From PCRC01 sp040384665 (lineage in GTDB: Bacteria > Pseudomonadota > Gammaproteobacteria > Burkholderiales > Burkholderiaceae_C): a DNA stretch of 28,368 bases. Both the position numbers and the translations under genes were made by a program. Location of the stretch: contig JAZKIY010000067.1 of assembly GCA_040384665.1 (NCBI GenBank), positions 1 to 28,368 of the forward strand, given 5' to 3'. The notes below the pieces were generated by a model, which saw only the letters and a program-made list of their open reading frames with translations, made no database searches and was not told where the DNA came from. Below, piece by piece: positions 16,016 through 25,438 of this stretch. Positions within the stretch are counted from its first letter, which is position 1, and each line of letters begins with the position of its first letter.

Positions 16016-16491
16016 TGGATGTGGTGGCGCAGCAGCATCAGCGCGAACAAGAGCAGCATGGTGGCAAAAGCCGGCAGCCCCAGCAGGAACCAGAGGCGAA
16101 AGCGGGCATGGAACTGCGGGCCGAGCTGGGCAATGGATGGGGCAGCGAGTGCAACGTTGCGCAGGCGGATCTGCAGCACCACCACCGGCAGCCAGCACAG
16201 CCCCACCAATAGGTAGGCCGCCAGCACCCAGGCCAGCCAGCGACTGGGCCAAGTGCCACCGGTCATCCACCACAGCGCCAGCCCGGTGAGCGGCTGCGCC
16301 ACAGCAGCCAGCGCGGTGAACAGTGCGTCGGCCCGCACGGTGAGCACCAACACGCCGCGCAGCAGGCCCAGGTTGTTGTCGCGCAGCGCCATGCGGTAGC
16401 CAAACCAGGCGAAGAACGCAATGCCCACACCGGTGCCCAGCAAAACCGCTGCGCCCAGCAGGTGCAACCATTTCAAGACGAGGAAACTCAT
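16012..16491 (-). CDS. DUF2269 family integral membrane protein
   Basis: 159 residues with four hydrophobic helices, about 1-25 (FLVLKWLHLLGAAVLLGTGVG), 50-75, 85-107 and 132-155. The opening KWLHLLGAAVLLGTG resembles DUF2269/YjiK-like small membrane proteins with an N-terminal His in a helix; function unknown. Both ends are 4-bp ATGA overlaps: with the SRPBCC gene upstream and with the ligase downstream. Such close coupling to a DNA ligase is odd for a membrane protein and may reflect operon streamlining only. Confidence 0.75.
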   Translation of the reverse strand: MSFLVLKWLHLLGAAVLLGTGVGIAFFAWFGYRMALRDNNLGLLRGVLVLTVRADALFTALAAVAQPLTGLALWWMTGGTWPSRWLAWVLAAYLLVGLCWLPVVVLQIRLRNVALAAPSIAQLGPQFHARFRLWFLLGLPAFATMLLLFALMLLRHHIQ

Positions 16492-16994
16492 GGCACGACG
16501 CCATGGTTTTGCTGCTGCCAGGCTTCGACCTCGGCCCGGTGCTGCGCCAGAAAGGCCTGCATGCGGCCAAAGCGCTTGCGGGTCTGCCAGTCGAAAATCG
16601 CCTGGGTGATGGGCTCGACCAGCCAGCGCAGGCCGCGCGGCCCGGCCTCGAAGGTGTAGGTGTAAAGCATCACCGACTGTTGGGGCGAGATGGCGCGGTG
16701 CCGCATCGACGCGGACCAGCGCACAAACGGAAAGGCCGTGCCCACCATGCTGGCGGCGGCCAGACGGGGCCTGTCGAAGCTGATGAACTGCGTGCGCATG
16801 GCCAGGCCGCGCAGCAGGCCACCGCCCGCGTTTTCGGAAATCGCGCCCACGTAGGGACAGGGCGCGTCGCCAATCACATGGGTGGCGTCAACCAGCGAGT
16901 CCCAACGGCGGCGCCAGGCGTGGTAGTGGAAAACGTCGAACACCGCTTCGGGCGAGGCCGGCATGGCAAACTCAAAACGTGCATGCACCGTCAT
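16488..16994 (-). CDS. SRPBCC (START/polyketide-cyclase-like) family protein
   Basis: 168 residues. The N-terminal strand HARFEFAMPASPEAVFDVFH followed by the helix YHAWRRRWDSLV is the standard SRPBCC opening; then alternating strands and the long C-terminal helix (about 130-160) expected for the helix-grip fold that binds hydrophobic ligands. No specific family recognised. ATG 16994 overlaps the TGA of the upstream gene (ATGA), which sets the start; earlier codons in this frame are antisense-like. Confidence 0.8.
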   Translation of the reverse strand: MTVHARFEFAMPASPEAVFDVFHYHAWRRRWDSLVDATHVIGDAPCPYVGAISENAGGGLLRGLAMRTQFISFDRPRLAAASMVGTAFPFVRWSASMRHRAISPQQSVMLYTYTFEAGPRGLRWLVEPITQAIFDWQTRKRFGRMQAFLAQHRAEVEAWQQQNHGVVP

Positions 16995-18091
16995 GCGTCC
17001 TCCAACACATCGGTGACCATGCCCCAGCGCGCAAATTCGGGGCTGAATTCGTCCAGCGCCAGCAGGCCCATGCAGGGGTAGGCGCCCGGTGCGGGGCCAC
17101 CGCCACTGGCCAGCTTGCGGGCCAAAAGAATGGCCGCCATGCAGGGAATCTCGGGGCCGTGGTTGTTGCCGGCCGTGATGTGCCAGGCCAGTGTGAGTGG
17201 CTGTTCCTGCGCGTCGCTGCCGCGCAGCCGCACCACCATGCCACCCAGTTCCGAGCCCCACCCATCGAGCAAACTGGCGACACGCTTCAGCAGCGGGGCC
17301 AGTTTCTGCGGCTGGCGCAACCAGCCGCGCGCCGCAGCCCAGGCCAGCAGCGCAAAAGCACGCTGGGTGGAGCGCAGTTCCAGCGCGGCGCGAAACACCA
17401 CGTCGGACACACCGGCATAGCGCGCAGGCAGCAGTTCCAGGTCGGGCACATCGCAGAGCGATGCCAGGCGCGCGGGCATGCGCGCAAAGGCCACCGGCTG
17501 CGGATTCGCCCAGCCGGTCTGCTGCACCCAGTGCCCACCGCGCCAGATGTGCACCGGCTGGCCGCAGTAGCTCAGCACGCCAGCCAATGTGGCCACGCCG
17601 CGTGGCGCACGCTGGGCCGGGGCAATGCAGATGTCGATGGCGTCGAGCCGACCAAAGCGCGGCAACAGATGGTCAACCACCGCCGACGACAGCGCCGGCA
17701 AGGTGCTGGCGCCGCAGACGCCCACCACACCGGCCTGTGCAAAAACACCGTGCATCTGCTTTGAGAAATCGCAGACAAAACGCCGGCCATCGGCCAGGTC
17801 AATGTAATGCGCGCCGGCCGCAGCGCAGGCAGCAGCCACCCGGTAGTCCTGGCCCTGGAACGGCCCTGCCGTATGGACGACGGTGCCCACACCCAGCGTG
17901 CGCAACTGCTGCGCCAGCGCCGGGTCGGTCGCGTCCACCCGCACCGGGTGCGCATTCACGGTGGCCGAGAACTGCGCCACCGCGTGCGCATCCCTGCCGC
18001 CCACCAGCAACGCCAGACCAGACGCGTTGGCGAGCGCACGGGCAATGCGCGCACCAAAATTGCCGTAGCCCCCCAGCACCAGCACCTTCAT
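16991..18091 (-). CDS. Saccharopine-dehydrogenase-like NAD(P)-binding protein
   Basis: 366 residues. N-terminal Rossmann fold with MKVLVLGGYGNFGARIARAL (GGYGNFG dinucleotide loop at 7-13), LLVGGRDAHA after the second strand, VVHTAGPFQGQDYRVAAACA and HYIDLADGR: the pattern of saccharopine dehydrogenase NADP-binding (Sacchrp_dh_NADP) proteins. The C-terminal part is not that of the lysine-pathway enzymes, so this is one of the many homologues of unknown substrate. It fits genome labels such as saccharopine dehydrogenase family oxidoreductase. ATGA overlaps at both ends join it to the exonuclease gene upstream and the SRPBCC gene downstream. The wider frame to 18622 is antisense-like and was dropped. 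Confidence 0.82.
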   Translation of the reverse strand: MKVLVLGGYGNFGARIARALANASGLALLVGGRDAHAVAQFSATVNAHPVRVDATDPALAQQLRTLGVGTVVHTAGPFQGQDYRVAAACAAAGAHYIDLADGRRFVCDFSKQMHGVFAQAGVVGVCGASTLPALSSAVVDHLLPRFGRLDAIDICIAPAQRAPRGVATLAGVLSYCGQPVHIWRGGHWVQQTGWANPQPVAFARMPARLASLCDVPDLELLPARYAGVSDVVFRAALELRSTQRAFALLAWAAARGWLRQPQKLAPLLKRVASLLDGWGSELGGMVVRLRGSDAQEQPLTLAWHITAGNNHGPEIPCMAAILLARKLASGGGPAPGAYPCMGLLALDEFSPEFARWGMVTDVLEDA

Positions 18092-19095
18092 GCGCTGCCC
18101 TCCTCGTGGTCGTCGCCGTATTCTGTCTGGAAGGCTTCGGCCTGCAGCCCCTGCCCAGCGAGGTAGCGCACCATCACCGGCACGTTGCCGTGGGTGACGA
18201 TGATGCGCTGGGCGCCGGTGGCACCGATGGCGTGGAGCAGGCCGGGCCAGTCGGCGTGGTCGCTCAGCACAAAGCCGCGGTCGTAACCGCCGCGCCGGCG
18301 CGCGCCGCGCAACTGCATCCAGCCGCTGGCAAACGCGTTGCTGTGGTCGCCAAAACGCTTGATCCACGGGCCGGCCGCAGCGCCCGGCGGGCACAGCACG
18401 AGCGCGCGTTTGAAGTCGGACTTGTCGGCCACCTCGCTCACCGTCAGGGTGGCGGGCAAGGCCACGCCAGCAGCGCGGTAGGCCTGGTTCAGCGGCGCCA
18501 CCGCGCCGTGCACCACGATGGGCGCAATGCTGGCGTCGATGCCGCTCAGGATGCGCTGCGCCTTGCCAAAGCTGTAGCACAGCAGCACGCTGGCCCGGCC
18601 CGCGGCCACATTGGCTTGCCACCAGGCGTTGATGTCGGCAAACACCTCGGCGTCGCTGCGCCAGCGGTAGATCGGCAGACCAAAGGTCGATTCGGTGATG
18701 AAGACATCGCAGCGCACCGGCTCGAACGGCGCGCAGGTGGTGTCTGCCGCGACCTTGTAATCGCCGCTCGCCACCCAGACCTGACCGCCATGCGCCAGCC
18801 GCACCTGCGCAGAGCCGAGCACATGGCCGGCCGGGTGCAGCGACACCGTCACACCATGGTGAACGATGCGTTCGCCATAAGCCAGCGTCTGCAGCGTGAT
18901 GGGGCCCAGCCGTGCGCGCAGCACCCCTTCGGCAGGCGCAGCGGCAAGGTAGTGTCCATGGCCGGTGCGCGCGTGGTCGGCGTGGGCGTGGGTGATGACG
19001 GCACGGTCCACCGCGCGCCAGGGATCAATGTAGAAATCACCCGCAGGGCAGTACAGCCCTTCCGCGCGTTGCACCACCAGATCGCCTGCTGCCAT
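18088..19095 (-). CDS. Ligase-associated DNA exonuclease, MBL fold (TIGR04122-like)
   Basis: 335-residue metallo-beta-lactamase/beta-CASP-type protein. The start LVVQRAEGLYCPAGDFYIDP with HAHADH at 36-41 is typical of the ligase-associated exonuclease group. Other metal motifs: HPAGHVLGSAQV, ASGDYK, FITESTFGLP and FVLSDHADWPGL, with HG in VTHGN near the end. Members occur next to bacterial ATP-dependent ligases and are thought to process DNA ends; direct data are few. ATG 19095 follows the clsB stop by 7 bp; a TTG 30 bp upstream would overlap clsB and is less likely. The ligase itself is three genes downstream in the same coupled run. Confidence 0.88.
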   Translation of the reverse strand: MAAGDLVVQRAEGLYCPAGDFYIDPWRAVDRAVITHAHADHARTGHGHYLAAAPAEGVLRARLGPITLQTLAYGERIVHHGVTVSLHPAGHVLGSAQVRLAHGGQVWVASGDYKVAADTTCAPFEPVRCDVFITESTFGLPIYRWRSDAEVFADINAWWQANVAAGRASVLLCYSFGKAQRILSGIDASIAPIVVHGAVAPLNQAYRAAGVALPATLTVSEVADKSDFKRALVLCPPGAAAGPWIKRFGDHSNAFASGWMQLRGARRRGGYDRGFVLSDHADWPGLLHAIGATGAQRIIVTHGNVPVMVRYLAGQGLQAEAFQTEYGDDHEEGSA

Positions 19096-19102
19096 AGTGG
19101 TT

Positions 19103-20335
19103 TCAGTAGCGCTTGCCCTGCACAAACAGCGCCACGCTCACCACCACCAGCGCCAGCCGTTCCTTGGCGCGCTGCAGCCAGGGGCGGTTGGCGTAATCGG
19201 CGGCGCTGACGCGGTGGCCGTCGCGGACCATGGCCTGCACCAAACGGTCGTGCAGCTGGCGGGCAAAGGCCGCGTCTTCGATCAGCAGGTTGGCTTCGCG
19301 CGCCAGCAACAGGCTCAGGGGGTCGAGGTTGGACGAGCCCACCGTGGCCCAGGCACGTTCGGTGTGGCCATCGACCACCGCCACCTTGGCGTGCAGGAAG
19401 CTGGCCGCGTACTCGTGGATTTCCACCCCTGCCTTCAGCAAGGCGCCGTACACCGGCCGAGCCGCGTGGTACTGCATGAAGTACTCGTACTTGCCCTGCA
19501 GCAAGAGCTGCACCTTCACGCCCCGGCGGGCCGCCATTTCCAGCGCGCGGCGCAGCTTGCTGCCAGGGAGGAAGTAGGCGTTGGCAATGACGATGTCACT
19601 GTGCGCGCTGGCAATCGCTTTGCGGTAGGCGCGTTCGATGCGTGTTCGGTTCCGAAAATTATCACGCAATACCAGTGCAGCCCTTGAATTTTCTGGTGAT
19701 TCAGCTCTGTTTTTTGTAGCGCCCTGGGATTGACTCGACCGCTTGGCCGCCCGGAAGCTGCGCACCGCGCCCTTGAAGTCGCGCTGCCGGATGTTGCGCA
19801 GGCCCTGCAGCTGGAACCAGAGCTGTTGCATGGTGGCATGCACGTCGCTGACCAGCGGGCCGGTGACCCGCACCGCAAAGTCAAACCGCGGCGCGGCCAG
19901 CGTACCGTGGTTGGGGTCGTGGAAGTCGTCGAGCACATTGATGCCACCGCAGAACGCCACCGCACCATCCACCACGCAGAGCTTGCGGTGCAGCCGCCGC
20001 CACTGCCGGGGCAACAGCAGGCCCAGCCGCCCCACCGGAGAGAACACCCGCCACTGCACCCCGGCGGCGTCAAAACGCGCTTGCCATGCGTCGGGCAGGT
20101 GGCCCGTGCCCACACCGTCCACCACCAAACGCACGTGGATGCCGCGCTGGGCGGTGCGTTCCAGCGCTTCGGCCACGGCCATGCCGTCACCGGTGAGGTC
20201 AAAGATGTAGGTTTCCAACCAGACTTCGTGCTGCGCCGCGTCCATGGCCTCGGTCAGCGCGGCGAAATAGGGCCGGCTGCCTTCCAGCAGCGCCAGCCGG
20301 TGGCCAGCATGCAGTTGCGGGTCAGCTTGCGCCAT
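19103..20335 (-). CDS. clsB: Cardiolipin synthase, phospholipase D family (ClsB type)
   Basis: Makes cardiolipin by transphosphatidylation at the inner membrane. 410 residues from ATG 20335. Two HKD motifs: H116-K118-D123 in HRKLCVVDG and H315-K317-D322 in HAKVAVVDG, each followed by Gly-Gly or GSSN (CGGIN; VGSSNLDPLSL). FLPGSKLRRAL and EIHEYAASFLHAK also resemble E. coli ClsB (YbhO). Residues 205-223 (GATKNRAESPENSRAALVL) between the two halves are encoded by repeat copy D, in frame, in a stretch of lower GC. A C-terminal hydrophobic segment (RLALVVVSVALFVQ) may be membrane-associated. The start overlaps the EEP stop by 14 bp; ybhP-ybhO order is also seen in E. coli. Confidence 0.92.
   Translation of the reverse strand: MAQADPQLHAGHRLALLEGSRPYFAALTEAMDAAQHEVWLETYIFDLTGDGMAVAEALERTAQRGIHVRLVVDGVGTGHLPDAWQARFDAAGVQWRVFSPVGRLGLLLPRQWRRLHRKLCVVDGAVAFCGGINVLDDFHDPNHGTLAAPRFDFAVRVTGPLVSDVHATMQQLWFQLQGLRNIRQRDFKGAVRSFRAAKRSSQSQGATKNRAESPENSRAALVLRDNFRNRTRIERAYRKAIASAHSDIVIANAYFLPGSKLRRALEMAARRGVKVQLLLQGKYEYFMQYHAARPVYGALLKAGVEIHEYAASFLHAKVAVVDGHTERAWATVGSSNLDPLSLLLAREANLLIEDAAFARQLHDRLVQAMVRDGHRVSAADYANRPWLQRAKERLALVVVSVALFVQGKRY
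19667..19723 (-). repeat. Dispersed repeat, copy D, inside clsB coding sequence
   Basis: Minus-strand AGAGCT starts at 19708 and AGGGC at 19684, the same 24-bp offset as the four intergenic copies. GCGCTACAAAA, GAGCTGAAT and TTCAAGGGC match copies E and C. It contributes 19 codons in frame without a stop, between the two HKD halves of the enzyme. Confidence 0.75.
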
Positions 20336-21065
20336 CGTCCAGCTCAAACTCCGCGATCAGCGGCAGGTGGTCCGACATGCGGCCCCAGATCGGCCCACGC
20401 GGCACGGTCACACCCAACGGCTTGAGGCCGCGCGCGTACACGTAGTCCAGCTGCGCCAGGGGCAAACGGGCCGGGTAGGTGGACTGGCGGTCACCTTCAA
20501 AGTCCAGCAGATGCATCGCCCGCATGGCCGGGCGCAGCCGGGCACTCCAGTCGTTGAAGTCGCCGGCCACCAGCAGCGGCGCGTCATGGGGCACCTCGCG
20601 TGCAATGAAGCTGGTGAGTTGCGCAATCTGGCGGCTGCGGCTGGCCGGAATCAGCCCCAGGTGCAGCACGATCACGTGCACGATGCGCGTCTCCACATAC
20701 ACCTGCACGTGCAGCAGCCCACGCTGTTCGAAGCGGTGGTCGGACATGTCTTCGTGCGCGTGGGCATGCACCGGCCAGCGCGACAGCAGCGCGTTGCCGT
20801 GTTCGCCGTGGCGGGTGATGGCGTTGGTCTGGTAAATCGCCTCGTAACCCTCGGGCGCCAGAAAGTCGGCTTGTGGCAGCTCGGGCCAGCGCGAAAAGTA
20901 GTCTTGCTCGCGGCGGTGCATCTTGCGCACCTCCTGCAGGCAGACGATGTCGGCGTCCAGCTGCTCGACCGCGTGGCCCAGGTTGTGGATTTCCAGCCGG
21001 CGGTTCGGGCCCAACCCCTGCACGCCTTTGTGGATGTTGTAGGTGGCTACACGCAATGTCGTCAT
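20322..21065 (-). CDS. Endonuclease/exonuclease/phosphatase family protein (YbhP-like)
   Basis: 247-residue member of the EEP fold (Mg2+-dependent phosphodiesterases such as exonuclease III, DNase I and sphingomyelinase). Motifs in order: VATYNIHKGVQG, DIVCLQEVRK, GLIPASRSRQIAQL, VAGDFNDW, LDYVYARG and MSDHLPLIAEF with the catalytic Asp-His. No signal peptide, so cytosolic. The pair with clsB matches E. coli ybhP-clsB, where the substrate is unknown; lipid headgroup or nucleic acid are both possible. Starts 10 bp after the nudB stop and overlaps clsB by 14 bp. Confidence 0.9.
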   Translation of the reverse strand: MTTLRVATYNIHKGVQGLGPNRRLEIHNLGHAVEQLDADIVCLQEVRKMHRREQDYFSRWPELPQADFLAPEGYEAIYQTNAITRHGEHGNALLSRWPVHAHAHEDMSDHRFEQRGLLHVQVYVETRIVHVIVLHLGLIPASRSRQIAQLTSFIAREVPHDAPLLVAGDFNDWSARLRPAMRAMHLLDFEGDRQSTYPARLPLAQLDYVYARGLKPLGVTVPRGPIWGRMSDHLPLIAEFELDDGAS

Positions 21066-21075
21066 GCAGCCGACC

Positions 21076-21534
21076 TTACTTTAAAAATCTCGGCAACATC
21101 AGAATCGCCTCGGCATTGGATGGCGAAAAACAGCGTTCGGCTGCCTCCTGCCAGGGCATCCACTGCCAGGCCGTGTGCTCGCGCGGGCTCAAGCGCACCG
21201 GCGTGCCTGCGGGCACCTGCAGACCAAACAAGCGCTCGGTGTTGCGCGTCACCCCAGGTGGGTAGCGGTGCTGCCAGCGCGGGTAGATGTCGTAGACGTT
21301 CTCCAGCTGCCAGTCGCGCAGACAACTGGCCAGCGGGGTGCCGGGGCGGCAGTCAATGCCGGTTTCTTCCCACACCTCACGTGCGGCGGTGGTGGAGAAG
21401 TCTTCGTCTTCATGGTCTTTGCTGCCAGTGACGGATTGCCAGAAATCGGCGGCATCGGCGCGCTGGATCAGCAGCACGCCGAGTGCTGGCGTGTGGATCA
21501 CCACCAGCACCGACTGCGGGATCTTGAAGCTCAA
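21076..21534 (-). CDS. nudB: Dihydroneopterin triphosphate diphosphatase NudB (TTG start)
   Basis: Nudix hydrolase that removes pyrophosphate from 7,8-dihydroneopterin triphosphate, the folate step after FolE. 152 residues. DFWQSVTGS (30-38) and the C-terminal half HRYPPGVTRNTE (89-100) are diagnostic of NudB. The Nudix box ends REVWEETGID with R52, E53, E56 and E57; E44 lies eight residues before R52 and the loop is one residue longer than in E. coli. The only fitting start is TTG 21534, whose TTGA overlaps the esterase stop; the wider frame beyond it is antisense-like. AspS-NudB neighbourhood as in E. coli, but with an esterase gene inserted. Confidence 0.93.
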   Translation of the reverse strand: MSFKIPQSVLVVIHTPALGVLLIQRADAADFWQSVTGSKDHEDEDFSTTAAREVWEETGIDCRPGTPLASCLRDWQLENVYDIYPRWQHRYPPGVTRNTERLFGLQVPAGTPVRLSPREHTAWQWMPWQEAAERCFSPSNAEAILMLPRFLK

Positions 21535-22838
21535 GGTGTGAAACAGAGGGTCTGCCAGACACGTCTGAAGGTTGGCAGGTTGCCCTCCATCGGTGTGAAG
21601 AAGTCCACCACAGGCAGGTTGTGGAAGGCCAACCCGGCAGCGGTGAGCAGGTTGCTGCGCGGCACGTTGGTCAGCAGCATGTGGCGGCCACTGTAGGGGG
21701 CAGCCACGCCGTCCACACGGAGCGCCGCGCCAAAGCTGCCAAGCTGCAAGGCAGCCCATTCCTGCAGCACCAGGGTGTTGGGAATGATGCCGTCCTGCTC
21801 ATGGGCAAAGCCGTAAAGGCGCGCAGCGCCGGTCACACCGGTGGCCGCGACCCAGGGCGCGACGCTGAGTTGGGCATTGGTGGTGTCACCGGGCGCGGCA
21901 AAGAAACAGGCCCGGTCTACCGCCGCCTGCTTGCTCAGGTGCACCGCGGTACCGCCCCCCTGCGAGTGTCCGCCGACCCGGATCTGCGACCACTGCAGGT
22001 TGCCACCGACATCGACAAAGCGGCCCCAGCCTTCTTGTGGCTGCTGTTGCGCCAGGTAGGCCAACAAGGCCGTCAGCCGGTTGCGGATGGCATTGGTGGG
22101 CGACACACTGACCACGGGCGACACGCTGTTGCCACTCAGTGTTTCCTCGCGGAGCAGCCGGGTGCAGTCGGTGTTGCCGCTGCCGAGGCAGGCGCTGGTG
22201 ACGGTGCTGTCGTTCGGGTAGGCCAGGCCAATGGCCGCGTAACCGTTGTTGGCCGCGGCCTGCACGATCAGCTTGTAGTTGTCGGGCACCGCACCGGTGC
22301 CAGGAAAGAACACGAACAGCCCGCGCGGTGACACGCCCGTGTTGATGGCCACGTAGTGGGTACCAAAACCGTCGCCGATGCCGCTGGCGGTCACCGAGGG
22401 CACCACGCTGGCCGTGCGGGTGGGCGCGGTGGCCGCTTCCGACAAAACCTGCACCGCCACAGCGGCCGACATGGCGGTGCTGCTGCCGTTGGTCACACGC
22501 ACGCTGTACTGCGCAGCGCTGTCGGTGGTCTGCAGCGCAGGCGTGGTGTAGCTGGTTGCTGTGGCCCCGGCAAGGTCCACCCCATTGCGCCGCCACTGGT
22601 AGCTGACGCCGGTACTGGTGTTCGTGGCCACGCTGAAAACGGCCGACTGGCCTTCCACCACCGTCTGGGCGGCAGGCTGGCTGGTGATGGCCACCCCCGA
22701 AGGCGGGCTGCCAGACGACGAGCCCCCACCGCCACATGCAGACAAGGCGCACACAACCACTGCAGCGGCCAGGCACCGCGGCGGGAGAAGCGTCGAAAAC
22801 CGGATCGGATTCAGAGACAGGAAGTGCAGCACGGGCAT
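21531..22838 (-). CDS. Lipoprotein alpha/beta-hydrolase with Ig-like domain
   Basis: 435 residues. Signal peptide with lipobox ALSAC (Cys35), then a Gly/Ser tether, an Ig-like beta sandwich about 48-132 (ITSQPAAQTVVEGQSAVFSV, SYQWRRNGVDLAGATATSYT) and a serine hydrolase domain from about 145 on. The nucleophile elbow is GHSQGGG with Ser292; a late HMLL or AFHNLP may hold the catalytic His, and an Asp is likely near HEQDG. Probable outer-membrane or periplasmic esterase of unknown substrate. It sits between aspS and nudB, which are adjacent in E. coli. ATG 22838 is 126 bp after the aspS stop; that gap has CTGGTGA/TCACCAG (22856-22876), a perfect 7-bp stem. Confidence 0.85.
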   Translation of the reverse strand: MPVLHFLSLNPIRFSTLLPPRCLAAAVVVCALSACGGGGSSSGSPPSGVAITSQPAAQTVVEGQSAVFSVATNTSTGVSYQWRRNGVDLAGATATSYTTPALQTTDSAAQYSVRVTNGSSTAMSAAVAVQVLSEAATAPTRTASVVPSVTASGIGDGFGTHYVAINTGVSPRGLFVFFPGTGAVPDNYKLIVQAAANNGYAAIGLAYPNDSTVTSACLGSGNTDCTRLLREETLSGNSVSPVVSVSPTNAIRNRLTALLAYLAQQQPQEGWGRFVDVGGNLQWSQIRVGGHSQGGGTAVHLSKQAAVDRACFFAAPGDTTNAQLSVAPWVAATGVTGAARLYGFAHEQDGIIPNTLVLQEWAALQLGSFGAALRVDGVAAPYSGRHMLLTNVPRSNLLTAAGLAFHNLPVVDFFTPMEGNLPTFRRVWQTLCFTP

Positions 22839-22855
22839 CGCCTACAGCCGACGCG

Positions 22856-22876
22856 CTGGTGAAAGGCACTCACCAG
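22856..22876. other. Perfect 7-bp inverted repeat upstream of the esterase
   Basis: CTGGTGA (22856-22862) and TCACCAG (22870-22876) with a 7-base spacer, 18 bp before the esterase ATG (minus strand). It could be an mRNA hairpin that affects translation, or an operator; no T-tract follows. Confidence 0.4.
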
Positions 22877-22964
22877 ACCGCGCCGGGCGAAAGTCATGCT
22901 ACTGCAAATGCGCAGCGCCCGCATGACGGCACAGCGGTGGGGCCCCGCCGCCGCCAAGCGGGCT

Positions 22965-24758
<1,794 letters not shown>

Positions 24759-24784
24759 AGGGAATACGGCGCCTGCAGACGCCC

Positions 24785-25435
24785 TCAGTGAACGGGTAAA
24801 TGAACGGGAGGCAACGGTGCGGGGCGGTCCGGTGTGACCACCCCCATGGAAATGATGTACTTGAGCGCTTCGTCCACGCTCATGTCGAGCTCCACCACCT
24901 GCGCGCGGGGCAGCATCAGAAAAAAGCCTGAGGTCGGGTTGGGCGTGGTCGGTACGTAGACGCTGACGTGGTCACCGGGCAGGTGGTTGGCCACCTCGCC
25001 GCTGGGGGCGCCCGTCAGGAAGGCGATGGTCCATGAGCCTTCGCGCGGGTACTGCACCAGCAGGGCCTTGCGGAACGCGTTGCCGTTGCTGGAAAACAGC
25101 GTGTCCGACACCTGCTTGACGCTGGAGTAGATGGACTTGACGATGGGGATGTTGGTCAGCAACCGATCGGACTGGCTCAGTGCCCAGCGGCCAAAGATGT
25201 TGGCGGCAAACATGCCGGTGAGAAAAATCACCAGCAGCACCAGGGCAATGCCCAGACCAGGGATGTTGCGGAAGTCGTTGAGCGCTGGACTCAAGGCACC
25301 GGGCAACACCGCGGTGATGGCCGCCATCACCGAGCCGAACACGCCGTCCAGCGCGCCCAGACCCCAGGTGATCACCCAGATGGTGATCGCCATTGGCGCC
25401 CAGACCAGCAGGCCGGTGAGAAAGTACTTGCGCAT
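24785..25435 (-). CDS. DUF502 family membrane protein
   Basis: 216 residues with two transmembrane helices (about 5-30 and 60-82: FLTGLLVWAPMAITIWVITW; LGIALVLLVIFLTGMFAANI), then the conserved cytosolic DUF502 part with IPIVKSIYSSVKQVSDTLF, PREGSWTIAFLTG, VSVYVPTTPNPTSGFFLMLP and a C-terminal SVDEALKYIISMG. Function unknown in bacteria; a plant homologue (COV) affects vascular patterning. It sits 3 bp after fmdB and 26 bp before aspS; this order is common in Burkholderiales. Confidence 0.92.
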   Translation of the reverse strand: MRKYFLTGLLVWAPMAITIWVITWGLGALDGVFGSVMAAITAVLPGALSPALNDFRNIPGLGIALVLLVIFLTGMFAANIFGRWALSQSDRLLTNIPIVKSIYSSVKQVSDTLFSSNGNAFRKALLVQYPREGSWTIAFLTGAPSGEVANHLPGDHVSVYVPTTPNPTSGFFLMLPRAQVVELDMSVDEALKYIISMGVVTPDRPAPLPPVHLPVH

Positions 25436-25438
25436 GGC

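Noticed and set aside
14339..16216. Plus-strand open frame of 625 codons opposite the ligase
   Set aside because: Antisense to all ligase motifs, Arg/His/Gln-rich, no recognisable domain.
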